This document shows positions 1-7,738 of a stretch of 33,413 nt of DNA, piece by piece. The stretch's first letter is position 1; each line of letters opens with the position of its first letter. A program made the translations under genes and the position numbers. The DNA is from Niastella sp. (GTDB taxonomy: Bacteria > Bacteroidota > Bacteroidia > Chitinophagales > Chitinophagaceae), in assembly GCA_017744515.1 (NCBI GenBank), contig JAGIBF010000090.1, positions 1 to 33,413 of the forward strand. Direction: 5' to 3'. Below the pieces are notes generated by a model. The model ran no database searches. It saw only the letters and a program-made list of their open reading frames with translations, and was not told the DNA's origin.

Positions 1-11
1 CACGAATGTCA

Positions 12-49
12 TAAAAAGAAGAAAACCTCCCGGAACAGAGCCGGGAGGT
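12..49 (-). terminator. Intrinsic terminator, minus strand
   Basis: A 9-bp perfect stem (25-33 with 41-49, sequence ACCTCCCGG / CCGGGAGGT) with a 7-nt loop is followed on the minus strand by a T-rich run (complement of 12-24). This is a normal rho-independent terminator reading leftward. It probably ends the transcript of the SDR gene at 295-1197, although 245 bp separate them. Confidence 0.75.
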
Positions 50-294
50 CATCAGATCAATAATATTACTACTTGAAAATCATTTACAACAGACCACACT
101 ACTCACTTTTTCAAAAGTTGACCTGCCATCTTCAAGATCAACTAACCTTGTCATCCTGAATCGTTGTCATCCTGAGCCTGTCGAAGGATTGTCGAATGGC
201 CATAGCTGGATAATACACTTCGGTCACTTCCCTTAAACTGGCGTAAGTATGCGGCTTGGCACTTGTGAGTTGGCGTACTTGTGCCTGTATGAAC
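50..294. other. Gene-free stretch with hairpin repeat
   Basis: No convincing gene here. The short ORFs that cross it run through a hairpin repeat (164-196) and the out-of-frame tail of the SDR gene. A partial duplicate of the repeat start (TTGTCATCCTGA, 149-160) lies immediately before the full copy. The remainder is unremarkable AT-richer spacer. Confidence 0.5.
169..189 (+). repeat. TGTCA-hairpin repeat, copy 1
   Basis: 5-bp arms ATCCT / AGGAT enclose the 11-nt loop GAGCCTGTCGA. It is one of seven copies in the window with the same loop and the same orientation but different, self-complementary arms. It lies downstream of the minus-strand SDR gene. A truncated second copy of its 5' part lies directly upstream. 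Confidence 0.8.
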
Positions 295-1197
295 TTACCC
301 TGGAAAACGAACCCCTGTCGCTTCTTCAGACAGTTGCCAAAGCCTTTTGGCAATAGCTTCGTCCAGCGCATGAGGAGCAATGATAGCCCGCGCAGGATAA
401 CCCCTTACGCCACCATCCTGGTCTGGACCATAAAATTCACCACCTTTCACTGCAGGCGATGCAGCTGCATACAAAGAAGGCAATGCTCCTTGCCAGGGCT
501 CCATCAATGTGCCAAACCGCTCGAGCGCTGCAGCATATTCTGCTGCGTTCATATTCCGGGCCAGCTCAGTATTATTAGCGCCGGGTTGAACGACAAGGGA
601 AAGAACGCCATCCCCCGATGCAGATATCCTGCGTTGCAGTTCAAGCGCAAAAAATACATTGGCCAGTTTACTTTGACAATATTCACGCATCGGGTCATAC
701 GAGTTTTTCGAATACAAATTATCAAAATCAATACTTCCTCGCAGGTAAGCGAGACTACTAACTGTCACAATCCTGGCGCCCGGTGTTGCCTTCAATAAAG
801 GATAAAGGCGGCCAGTGAGCGCAAAGTGCCCGATATGATTAACCCCAAATTGCAGTTCAAAACCTGCTGCTGTTTGGGAAGCAGGAGGAATCATCACGCC
901 GGCATTGTTGATGAGCACATGAAGAAACTGATACTGCTGAGTAAACTCGGTAGCAAAACGTTCTATGGATACCAGGCAGGTAAGATCGAGTTGCGCACCT
1001 GCAAGGCTACCGGGGCCTTTTCGTTGCTGAATAGAGGCGATAGCTTCAGTCGCTTTGTTAAGGTCTCTGCAGGCGAGGATCACCTGTGCGCCTGCTTCAT
1101 ACAGACCAGCTGCTGTTTCAAATCCAATACCGGTATTAGCGCCGGTAACGATCACCGTTTTTCCGGTCAGATCAGGTAAATTGTCTTTTGTCCACAT
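295..1197 (-). CDS. SDR family NAD(P)-dependent oxidoreductase
   Basis: A 300-residue classical short-chain dehydrogenase/reductase, closest in style to retinol-dehydrogenase/WW-oxidoreductase-like members. Visible motifs are the Rossmann TGANTGIG (residues 18-25), the NNAG motif (about residue 96), the catalytic serine in VSSLAY, and the YxxxK pair in REYCQSK. The C-terminal LWQLSEEATGV is typical of this subgroup. The expected reaction is NAD(P)-linked oxidation or reduction of a carbonyl/alcohol in the cytosol; the substrate cannot be told. The ATG at 1197 gives the full N-terminal beta strand. A perfect palindrome sits immediately upstream of the start. The neighbouring AraC regulator is on the same strand but separated by 252 bp of repeats, so co-transcription is uncertain. 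Confidence 0.9.
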   Translation of the reverse strand: MWTKDNLPDLTGKTVIVTGANTGIGFETAAGLYEAGAQVILACRDLNKATEAIASIQQRKGPGSLAGAQLDLTCLVSIERFATEFTQQYQFLHVLINNAGVMIPPASQTAAGFELQFGVNHIGHFALTGRLYPLLKATPGARIVTVSSLAYLRGSIDFDNLYSKNSYDPMREYCQSKLANVFFALELQRRISASGDGVLSLVVQPGANNTELARNMNAAEYAAALERFGTLMEPWQGALPSLYAAASPAVKGGEFYGPDQDGGVRGYPARAIIAPHALDEAIAKRLWQLSEEATGVRFPG

Positions 1198-1200
1198 ATA

Positions 1201-1216
1201 TCATCTATTTAGATGA
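1201..1216. promoter_or_regulatory. Palindrome just upstream of SDR start
   Basis: TCATCT-ATTT-AGATGA is a perfect 6-bp inverted repeat lying 3 bp before the ATG of the SDR gene, within its likely 5' leader. On the minus strand it follows a near-consensus Bacteroidota promoter (TTG, 18-nt spacer, GAACTTTG). It could be an operator or a short leader hairpin that affects translation. No regulator is identified. Confidence 0.35.
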
Positions 1217-1295
1217 CACAAAGTTCCCACAACCCCAATCAGCACAACTACCGATATGAAACCAAAAACTACAAAAATCAATCAGCTTACCTGTC

Positions 1296-1348
1296 ACCCT
1301 GAGCTTGTCGAAGGGTTGTCGAAGGGTTGTCGAAGGGTTGTCGAAGGA
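1296..1348 (+). repeat. TGTCA-hairpin repeat copy 2, with 11-bp tandem expansion
   Basis: Arms ACCCT / AGGGT (1296-1300 and 1312-1316) flank the loop GAGCTTGTCGA. The 3' half has expanded into four tandem 11-bp units TTGTCGAAGGG (1305-1315, 1316-1326, 1327-1337, 1338-1348; the last ends in A). This looks like replication slippage on a hairpin element. Confidence 0.85.
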
Positions 1349-1355
1349 CGCCGAA

Positions 1356-1387
1356 GGGCGGCTCACCCTCAAGGGGCGGCTCACCCT
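1356..1387 (+). repeat. Tandem half copies of GGGCGGCTCACCCT element
   Basis: The 14-mer GGGCGGCTCACCCT occurs twice, at 1356-1369 and 1374-1387. It matches the right arm of the full hairpin element at 29344-29388. The copies sit directly after the expanded hairpin repeat, between the SDR and AraC genes. Confidence 0.7.
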
Positions 1388-1449
1388 GTAGCAGGAAGCC
1401 AGGCAAAGAGAGTGTTCTTCCCCTATCAACTTTTCAACCTGTTAACCTA

Positions 1450-2364
1450 TTAGCTCCTCAATCCATCAACTACCCCCCTGAACCGCTTCGGCGTAACCTT
1501 CGCCCGTGATTTAAAGAAACTCGAAAAATGATTAGGCTCTTCAAAGCCAAGACTCCAGGCTATTTCATTGATAGTCCAGTTCGTGCTTTTAAGCAGGATT
1601 TTAGCCTCCTGCAATAACCGGTCATTGATCAGTTGAGAAGTGGTTTGACCGGTGGTCTCCTTTAACGCCTTGTTGAGGTGATTGACATGAATATTCAATT
1701 GCCTGGCAAAAGCAGCAGGCGTATGTAAGCCAACGACCTGGCTGCTGAGTTCAATGGGGAATTGCCTTTCAAGCAGGTCGGCAAACAATGCAGTGATTCT
1801 TTCCGAAGCATTGGAATCGGTAGCAGGGCTGCCGGAGGCAGGTTGCTTTTTCTGCACACTATGGATCACTTCCATCAGCAAGCTGCGCAGAAGATCATAC
1901 TTAAAAGCATAATCACTCTGCAACTCGTTAAACATCCTCAGAAAAAGGGCTGCATAAAAAGACAGGTCAGCGTCGGTAAGAGGAATAACAGCCCTGTCGG
2001 CAAATTGGAAAACGGGATAATCCTTTATATTGCCAAACCGGCTGAAGAACGCCTCGGTAAAAATACACACATAACCACTTTGCACCTTACTGATCCTTTC
2101 CCAGTTGTAAGGAAGCATAGGGTTAGTGAACACCAGCACAGCGCCATCCACGTCGATAGATTGATCTGCATAGTGGATTTTGCTATGACCGATCACGAGG
2201 CTGATCTTGTAAAAATTACGGCGGCTGTAAGTAACAGGCTTGCGTTCTGGTAGCAACAGATCCTCGATCTTGAAAATATTGAAATGCCCTGCATCCTGTT
2301 GCAAAGGATCAGGGTCTTGGTTCACCAGTTTGTAAAAAGTATGTAGTCCAACGAACGTTGCCAT
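1450..2364 (-). CDS. AraC family transcriptional regulator
   Basis: A 304-residue protein. The N-terminal two thirds look like the cupin-type ligand/effector domain of AraC regulators (strand-rich, about residues 30-160). The C-terminal region, about residues 190-300, is the double helix-turn-helix DNA-binding domain: the second helix pair reads TINEIAWSLGFEEPNHFSSFFK and ends with the family-typical TPKRFR. It is divergent from the Na+/H+ antiporter gene, with only 35 bp between the two ATGs, and upstream of the SDR gene on the same strand. Either neighbour could be its target. The effector is unknown. Confidence 0.93.
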   Translation of the reverse strand: MATFVGLHTFYKLVNQDPDPLQQDAGHFNIFKIEDLLLPERKPVTYSRRNFYKISLVIGHSKIHYADQSIDVDGAVLVFTNPMLPYNWERISKVQSGYVCIFTEAFFSRFGNIKDYPVFQFADRAVIPLTDADLSFYAALFLRMFNELQSDYAFKYDLLRSLLMEVIHSVQKKQPASGSPATDSNASERITALFADLLERQFPIELSSQVVGLHTPAAFARQLNIHVNHLNKALKETTGQTTSQLINDRLLQEAKILLKSTNWTINEIAWSLGFEEPNHFSSFFKSRAKVTPKRFRGVVDGLRS

Positions 2365-2399
2365 ACCCTAAAAGTACGAAAAACACTATCTTCAAACCC
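2365..2399. promoter_or_regulatory. Compact divergent promoter region (possibly leaderless)
   Basis: Only 35 bp separate the start codons of the AraC gene and the antiporter gene. TATCTTCA (2387-2394) lies 5 bp before the antiporter ATG, and TACTTTTA (complement of 2369-2376) lies a few bases before the AraC ATG. Both resemble the Bacteroidota -7 element TAnnTTTG. If they are real, both mRNAs would be leaderless or nearly so. The -33 elements are weak. Confidence 0.3.
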
Positions 2400-3680
2400 A
2401 TGGAAGGATACTCCGTAGTCATAATCATTATGGCCATCATGATCGGCCTTTCTGCAATAGCAGATAAGATCAAATTGCCATATCCCATCCTGTTGATCGC
2501 GGCGGGCATTGGAATAGGCTTTATTCCAACAATGCCAGAGATAAAACTTAATCCGGAAGTAGTTTTCCTGATCTTCCTGCCACCCTTGCTATACGATGCG
2601 GCGTTCAATATTTCCTTCAAAGATTTCAGAACACACATCAATACCATAAGCACGTTGGCGATAGGGTTGGTTTTTGTTACCACGTTGGGTATCGCTGCCA
2701 TCGCACATTACGTAATCCCCGGCATGAGCTGGCCGGTATCATTTGTATTGGGCGCTATCCTGTCCGCTACAGATGCAGTGGCAGCTATTGGAATCACCAA
2801 AGGGCTGGGCCTTTCACATAAAACAACCACGATATTGGAAGGAGAGAGCCTGGTGAATGATGCCTCTGCACTCGTAGCCTACCGTTTTGCTGTAGCAGCA
2901 GTTACAGGAGCGGCATTTGTATTTTGGAAAGCAGGCTTGCAATTCCTGGGACTGCTGGCTGGCGGCTATGGCGTAGGGTTTGCGGCCGCTAAGATCCTTG
3001 GCCTCATTCTAAGGCGCATACACAACAATACACTGGTGTCTATGAGCTTTATGTTGCTCATGCCATTTGTGACGTACAGAATTGCAGAAGAACTGCATGT
3101 TTCAGGCGTTATCGCAGTGGTAGTGCTGGGGCTCGGTATATCACGCTACAGTCAGCTGATTTTCCCCGAAGCCCTGAAGCAGCAATCAAAATCCACTTGG
3201 GATATTATCATCTTCCTGCTCAACGGGCTCATCTTTATTCTCATTGGACTGGAGTTTCCCTATGTATTAAAGAACATCGACAGCCAGGAGGTATTACCCT
3301 ATATTGGCTATGCCTTCCTGATAGCAGTAGTGGCATTGGCTTTACGTACAGTGCGGGTGTTTATGCAACAAAGCAACCTGACCCATGCATTTCAAAGCAA
3401 GCGTGCCCGGCGCAAGATATCGGAAGAAGCATTACTCGACTGGCAAACAAGCCTCGTCATCAGTTGGTCAGGCATGCGGGGCATTGTTTCACTGGCAATA
3501 GCCATCGGTTTGCCGGTTGAGCTGGAAGATGGCACGCCCTTTCCGCAGCGCAACACGATCATATTTATATCAGTCGTAGTAGTCCTGTTCACCCTCATCG
3601 GGCAGGGACTCACCTTGCCATGGATCGTAAGACAGGTAAAGAAAACACGGGAGATGCCAAAAACAGAAATACACCAATAG
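2400..3680 (+). CDS. Na+/H+ antiporter, CPA1 family
   Basis: A 426-residue polytopic membrane protein of the Na_H_Exchanger type that exchanges Na+ (or K+) for H+ at the inner membrane. Diagnostic motifs are LSATDAVAAI (Asp125) in the core helix and GESLVNDASALV (residues 148-158, with the Asn-Asp pair at 153-154), followed by further hydrophobic helices up to the TLPWIV motif. The reading frame is open from a TTG at 2358, but the ATG at 2400 (MEGYSVVII) starts at the first membrane helix as usual for the family, and the TTG would overlap the divergent regulator. It is convergent with the DUF1772 gene, ending 29 bp away. The C-terminal cytosolic tail is short. Confidence 0.93.
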   Translation: MEGYSVVIIIMAIMIGLSAIADKIKLPYPILLIAAGIGIGFIPTMPEIKLNPEVVFLIFLPPLLYDAAFNISFKDFRTHINTISTLAIGLVFVTTLGIAAIAHYVIPGMSWPVSFVLGAILSATDAVAAIGITKGLGLSHKTTTILEGESLVNDASALVAYRFAVAAVTGAAFVFWKAGLQFLGLLAGGYGVGFAAAKILGLILRRIHNNTLVSMSFMLLMPFVTYRIAEELHVSGVIAVVVLGLGISRYSQLIFPEALKQQSKSTWDIIIFLLNGLIFILIGLEFPYVLKNIDSQEVLPYIGYAFLIAVVALALRTVRVFMQQSNLTHAFQSKRARRKISEEALLDWQTSLVISWSGMRGIVSLAIAIGLPVELEDGTPFPQRNTIIFISVVVVLFTLIGQGLTLPWIVRQVKKTREMPKTEIHQ

Positions 3681-3709
3681 ACATGTTAGCCACTGAAGCA
3701 TTTCAAACT

Positions 3710-4204
3710 TTATTTCCCTCCCGCCATACAACCAAGTATTGCCAGCAAAGCACTCAATACATTAGCAACAGTACGGATAGCATGGAATGTATTCCATTTC
3801 TGCTCAAACAGCGAGCGTTGCAAAGCAAGCTGCTCCTGACTGGCACCGCCGATATTGAATTTATCCAGCGCTTCATTCAACGGCACATTCCCACCTATGG
3901 TTACGCCAAACACCCCAATTGCATAAACGATGGTAGCAGCCAGGAAATACCAGAAACGCGAAGTGTCATAACTGAGCCACGTACTTACAGGTAACAGAAT
4001 AAGCGTACCCATGAAAGTCATGAAAAATAAGGGATTCAAAATAGCCCTGTTGATAGATTGCATGGCACTTAAATATTCTAAATCAGTCAATCGGCCAAGA
4101 CCAGGATTGACAGAACAGGAATAAGCATACATCAGCCCGGCAATAAGACCGGTTGACAAAGTAGAGATGATAAATACAAGCTGAGACATTTGTTTATTTT
4201 TCAT
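3710..4204 (-). CDS. DUF1772 (anthrone oxygenase-like) membrane protein
   Basis: A 164-residue integral membrane protein with about four hydrophobic helices (approx. residues 8-28, 56-76, 86-106, 143-160). The conserved DUF1772 signature is present: GNVPLNEAL followed by R..FE..WN.FH..R. Fungal relatives are described as anthrone oxygenases, but the role of bacterial members is largely unknown, so no reaction is assigned. It is on its own transcript: convergent with the antiporter gene, and separated from the cytochrome gene upstream by 113 bp that include a hairpin repeat. Confidence 0.85.
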   Translation of the reverse strand: MKNKQMSQLVFIISTLSTGLIAGLMYAYSCSVNPGLGRLTDLEYLSAMQSINRAILNPLFFMTFMGTLILLPVSTWLSYDTSRFWYFLAATIVYAIGVFGVTIGGNVPLNEALDKFNIGGASQEQLALQRSLFEQKWNTFHAIRTVANVLSALLAILGCMAGGK

Positions 4205-4254
4205 GGTTATACTAAAATGATTTATTAAGATTAAGTGTCACCGGGGTACCTGTC

Positions 4255-4275
4255 ACCCTGAGCTTGTCGAAGGGC
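4255..4275 (+). repeat. TGTCA-hairpin repeat, copy 3
   Basis: ACCCT and AGGGC arms (4 bp paired) flank the loop GAGCTTGTCGA. It has the same orientation as all other copies, although the flanking genes are on the minus strand. Seven bp downstream, GAGTGGGTCGCCC (4282-4294) matches the left arm of the hairpin element at 29344-29388. Confidence 0.8.
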
Positions 4276-4317
4276 TGTCAAGAGTGGGTCGCCCTGGTCG
4301 GAAGAAAAACCTTGCAG

Positions 4318-4626
4318 CTACTTCCGCAAAGTTTTCACATACTCCACAACAAGCCCCATTTCCGTACTGTCCAGTTTCTTCTCCCACGAAGGCATTACCT
4401 TTCGGCCCTTGGCAATGGTCATATATAAAGCGTCATCTGCCAACAAGCTTGTTTGGAGGTTCTTGGCGCCAAATAAACCCCGGGTGCCATCCTTGCCATG
4501 ACATTGTTTACAGTACCGTTCAAAAAGTTCCTTGCCTGTCCTTGCAACCCGGGGTTTTTGAGGAGCAAAAGCAAAGAAGGCTGTCAAACCTGCTATACTT
4601 CCTATGATGAATAAGAACCGTTTCAT
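4318..4626 (-). CDS. Small secreted c-type cytochrome
   Basis: A 102-residue class I cytochrome c domain protein. Residues 1-21 form a signal peptide (MKRFLFIIGSIAGLTAFFAF). The heme site is CKQCH (Cys39, Cys42, His43), and the likely distal ligand is Met78 in VMPSW. Length and layout fit a single-heme cytochrome c of the c6/cbb3-subunit type acting in the periplasm as an electron carrier. It is not in an obvious respiratory operon, so its partner is unknown. The region upstream (4627-4691) holds no gene and presumably the promoter. Confidence 0.9.
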   Translation of the reverse strand: MKRFLFIIGSIAGLTAFFAFAPQKPRVARTGKELFERYCKQCHGKDGTRGLFGAKNLQTSLLADDALYMTIAKGRKVMPSWEKKLDSTEMGLVVEYVKTLRK

Positions 4627-4691
4627 GTGGTATTATTTGACACAAAACTAAAATCGCCTCGTCTGCCTAAATAGAACAAAACCGACATGCC

Positions 4692-4726
4692 AAAAAAAAG
4701 AGGCTGCCCGGTAAAGGACAGCCTCT
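4692..4726 (-). terminator. Intrinsic terminator of the M14 peptidase gene
   Basis: An 8-bp stem (AGAGGCTG 4699-4706 with CAGCCTCT 4719-4726, plus two further inner pairs) is followed on the minus strand by eight T residues (complement of 4692-4699). It lies 25 bp beyond the stop codon of the gene ending at 4752. Confidence 0.9.
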
Positions 4727-4751
4727 TGGAATAACAGAAGTATGTTAGAAA

Positions 4752-7550
4752 CTATTCTCCCAGCAACTGGTTGAACAGCATTTTGAACGTACCATGCGTT
4801 TGAGCGCGGAAAGTGATTTCCGGGCCAAAAGCGTACAACTTGCCAGAACCTACAGAAGCCTCGAAAGCTGTTACGCCACCTTCAAGATAAGCCTGGCCCC
4901 AGGCCCAGCCACTGCGCAAAGGCTTGTTGTTGGGAAACCACAAAAGAGGCTTTATAGTTCCTTTAGCCACAGCTTCAGGTGCAAGGGTAAATACGGGGCT
5001 GGCATCGAAGTAAACATCACAATCATTGGGCAGACCATAAGTCGCCTGTTGAGTAGAATCGAGACTTACCTGTAAAATACTGCCCGGAATATAATACTTC
5101 TCACCAGGCAGCCTTTGTTCCTCTCCATTCACCATTTCTACCAGCGCATTGCGCACAGGCAGCTTCAGGTGATAAGCAAGACTGGTGCTGGAACCGATGG
5201 TCACAACGCGGCCACCGGCTTCGAGGAACTTCTTCAGTTCAGGAATAGATTTCTCTGGAGTGATCCTGCCACGGCGTCCGCGATATTCAGCAGGGATAGA
5301 ACTGTCACCAGGTTGGTTACTAAAACCTCCTCCGCCGAAACCACCACGGCCACCACCTTCAGCAGCAACACCCGGAATAGCGCCACCAACAAATACGATC
5401 ACATCATATTTGGAGCGCAGGTTGCCAGAGTCGATGGTAGGAGGATAGATCACCTCAGCATCGAAATGGAATTGCTCAAACAGGAAACGCAGCCAGCCGG
5501 AGGGCATGGAGCCGCCATACGTATCCCACAAAGCAATACGCAGGTGCTTTACTTCGCTCAAACCAGATGGACGTTTGGCAACTGTACCGGTAGAAACACC
5601 ATAGTCGGCAGCACTTTTATCGATGATAGATTTGGACTTGGCAGAAGAAGGCACAAAGAAAGAACCGGCAGCATAACCGGTAACGCCATCTTTCATGCGG
5701 AATACGGGAGCACCCGCCTTTAATAACTCATTTACTACAAGGAAGGAGTTGTTGGCAGCACTGCTCAGTACATAACCAGCAGAAGCCTTGGCGGTTGTAC
5801 CCTTAGGCAATTGAGCTTCGCCATAAGGAATACGTTGGAACGGACCATCGAAATCTTCGAGGAAGCGGTCAAACTGTACACCCATCTGGTAAGCCAGTGT
5901 CCAGCCGGCAGCATCATAAGGAGCTACGGGAGGACCGCCTGGATAACGGAAATCGTTGGGGTGATCCTGAGGCTCAAACATATCCAGCACGTGCGGACGG
6001 AAAGCCTGGTTGGTCTTTATTACATAAGAACCTGCAGGATACTTCTTACCCTTCACGGTAAAATCAGCGGTAGCCTTATGAACCAATACGCCGGTTTTAA
6101 TCAATGCATTTACAAATTTTGCAGCAGTAGGGAAGTCAGGCTGGTCAGAAGGCAGGATAAAACCACGGGGATCACGGGTGGCAGGATCTTTCATTACAGA
6201 ATCGTAAAACTTTACAGGCATGCCACCACCACGGAAGCCGCCACCGGCAGCTTCAGCGCTTGGGCCTTGTCCGCCACCCCTTGAATTACCTGTTGTTCTG
6301 CGTTGGTCATTCTGAAAAGCAGTATTGATAGCATTCACACGTTTGGGTGAAAGACCCCAATAATCCTTGCTGCCACGTTCGATGGAGTTCTTCCCCATCT
6401 TATAAAAATTATACAGCAACTCATCACGGTAGCGAACGGCATAATTCAATACGGCATAGTTCAGAGAGATAGAATAGTCGATAGATTGACGGAAAAGCCA
6501 CTTTTGCGGCGTTACAGGAAAAGGCGTCGCTCCGTCAGGGATCAGACGCTGAGGAACCAGCGGTACTTCAGAAGGAGTAGGGCTGCCGATGATCTCGGTG
6601 AGCAACCCGATGATATTATGAAAATAAGTCGTCGTGCGTAAGCCACCATTGTACCAGGTAGAAAAAGTAGAACCGGTACGTTGCGTATAGCCAGGTTTAC
6701 CTTCAGCATTCAGCCGGTTGATCATGGCTGCACCCACGGCATCGAGGCTGGTCATCAGCAATGGATCAAACACGTAGTTGAAAGGATCGCGGTAAGGAGC
6801 GCCGGCCACTACAGAACCTGCCGGGCCAGCCTGGTGGTGGTTGTACATGATCTGAGGCAGCCACTCGATATACAACTGGCGGTTCATATTCTGCGTCTCC
6901 TTCAGGTTCATCATAAAGAAGTCGCGGTTGTTATCGTGCCCGGCATACTTCTCGTACAGGCGGGGCAAACCTTGCAAGCTACGCTTCTTGGGGTCCGATT
7001 CCTTCATATACCAGTTGCTCACCAGTTCCTGACCATCAGGATTGGCATGCACCATCAGGATAATGGCATTGTCAAGAATGCGCATCGTCTCGGGGTCCTT
7101 GCGGCTGGAAAGCTGGTAGGCAGTTTCGATCAGTTGGTGAGCGCCCACCGTTTCAGTGGCGTGCAAACCACCGTCGATCCATACGATAGCCTTGCCTTCA
7201 GCAGCAAGAGCACGCGCCTGCTCATCGGTCAGGTCTTCTGCATGCGCCAGCTTTTGAGAAATAGATTTGTACTTGTCCAGGTTCTTATGATTCTCCGGAG
7301 AAGTAACGATCAGCATCCATTGCGTACGGCCTTCTTCCGTAAGCCCCATGTCTACCAATTTTACACGGTCAGAAGCGGCATCCAGTTTTTTGAAATAAGC
7401 TTCCGCCTGCGTATAAGTAGTAAGCTTATAATCGTCGCCAATATTGAATCCGAAATGCTCCTTCGGAGTGGGGATCGATTGTGCCTGAGACAAGGCGGTG
7501 GAAACAAAAAAGAGTAAGGAAAACGTTAAGCAGTGTTTTGTACGACTCAT
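4752..7550 (-). CDS. Secreted M14 family zinc carboxypeptidase-like protein
   Basis: A 932-residue exported protein. The frame is open to a GTG at 7685, but the ATG at 7550 starts a clean signal peptide (MSRTKHCLTFSLLFFVSTALSQAQ). The peptidase domain covers about residues 35-400. The zinc ligands HATE (His130, Glu133) and a His in MYNHHQAG (238/239) are present, with NPDG (170-173), NNRD (207-210) and a candidate catalytic Glu319 in LLTEIIG. A long C-terminal part (about 500-932) contains a glutamine-amidotransferase-like alpha/beta fold (VIVFVGGAIPG) as in large Bacteroidota M14 proteins. Two Gly/Arg-rich stretches (about residues 470-500 and 760-785) look like flexible linkers. It probably cleaves C-terminal residues from peptides in the periplasm or outside. 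It ends in a strong terminator and appears monocistronic. Confidence 0.9.
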   Translation of the reverse strand: MSRTKHCLTFSLLFFVSTALSQAQSIPTPKEHFGFNIGDDYKLTTYTQAEAYFKKLDAASDRVKLVDMGLTEEGRTQWMLIVTSPENHKNLDKYKSISQKLAHAEDLTDEQARALAAEGKAIVWIDGGLHATETVGAHQLIETAYQLSSRKDPETMRILDNAIILMVHANPDGQELVSNWYMKESDPKKRSLQGLPRLYEKYAGHDNNRDFFMMNLKETQNMNRQLYIEWLPQIMYNHHQAGPAGSVVAGAPYRDPFNYVFDPLLMTSLDAVGAAMINRLNAEGKPGYTQRTGSTFSTWYNGGLRTTTYFHNIIGLLTEIIGSPTPSEVPLVPQRLIPDGATPFPVTPQKWLFRQSIDYSISLNYAVLNYAVRYRDELLYNFYKMGKNSIERGSKDYWGLSPKRVNAINTAFQNDQRRTTGNSRGGGQGPSAEAAGGGFRGGGMPVKFYDSVMKDPATRDPRGFILPSDQPDFPTAAKFVNALIKTGVLVHKATADFTVKGKKYPAGSYVIKTNQAFRPHVLDMFEPQDHPNDFRYPGGPPVAPYDAAGWTLAYQMGVQFDRFLEDFDGPFQRIPYGEAQLPKGTTAKASAGYVLSSAANNSFLVVNELLKAGAPVFRMKDGVTGYAAGSFFVPSSAKSKSIIDKSAADYGVSTGTVAKRPSGLSEVKHLRIALWDTYGGSMPSGWLRFLFEQFHFDAEVIYPPTIDSGNLRSKYDVIVFVGGAIPGVAAEGGGRGGFGGGGFSNQPGDSSIPAEYRGRRGRITPEKSIPELKKFLEAGGRVVTIGSSTSLAYHLKLPVRNALVEMVNGEEQRLPGEKYYIPGSILQVSLDSTQQATYGLPNDCDVYFDASPVFTLAPEAVAKGTIKPLLWFPNNKPLRSGWAWGQAYLEGGVTAFEASVGSGKLYAFGPEITFRAQTHGTFKMLFNQLLGE

Positions 7551-7738
7551 CGAGCAGTAGAATTTATGAAATAATAGGGTTTTCTCATGTGTATAATGCT
7601 GTGTTTTGGTTGATACACACCGATGATCCATCAGACGCCCTTTCCGGAAAATGCCTTTGACGGCAGCCCCGGAAGTTATTAACACATTATGCCCCGTAGA
7701 TCAAAGCATTATATCTTCAAATGTAATGGTAAATCCTG

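Noticed and set aside
256..798. Plus-strand ORF of 180 codons overlapping the SDR gene
   Set aside because: It lies antisense to a well-supported SDR gene, the predicted protein has no recognisable motif and odd composition. A shadow frame.
1305..1387. CRISPR array
   Set aside because: The 11-bp units are directly adjacent without spacers, and no cas gene is present.
1256..1509. Short plus-strand ORFs across the 1290-1390 repeats
   Set aside because: They encode translated repeat units (repeated Glu-Gly-Leu-Ser type peptides) and no real protein; frame stays open because the repeat is 11 bp and GC-rich.
6681..7517. 278-codon plus-strand ORF antisense to the M14 peptidase
   Set aside because: Long because of codon bias of the true gene on the other strand; no domain, no start context.
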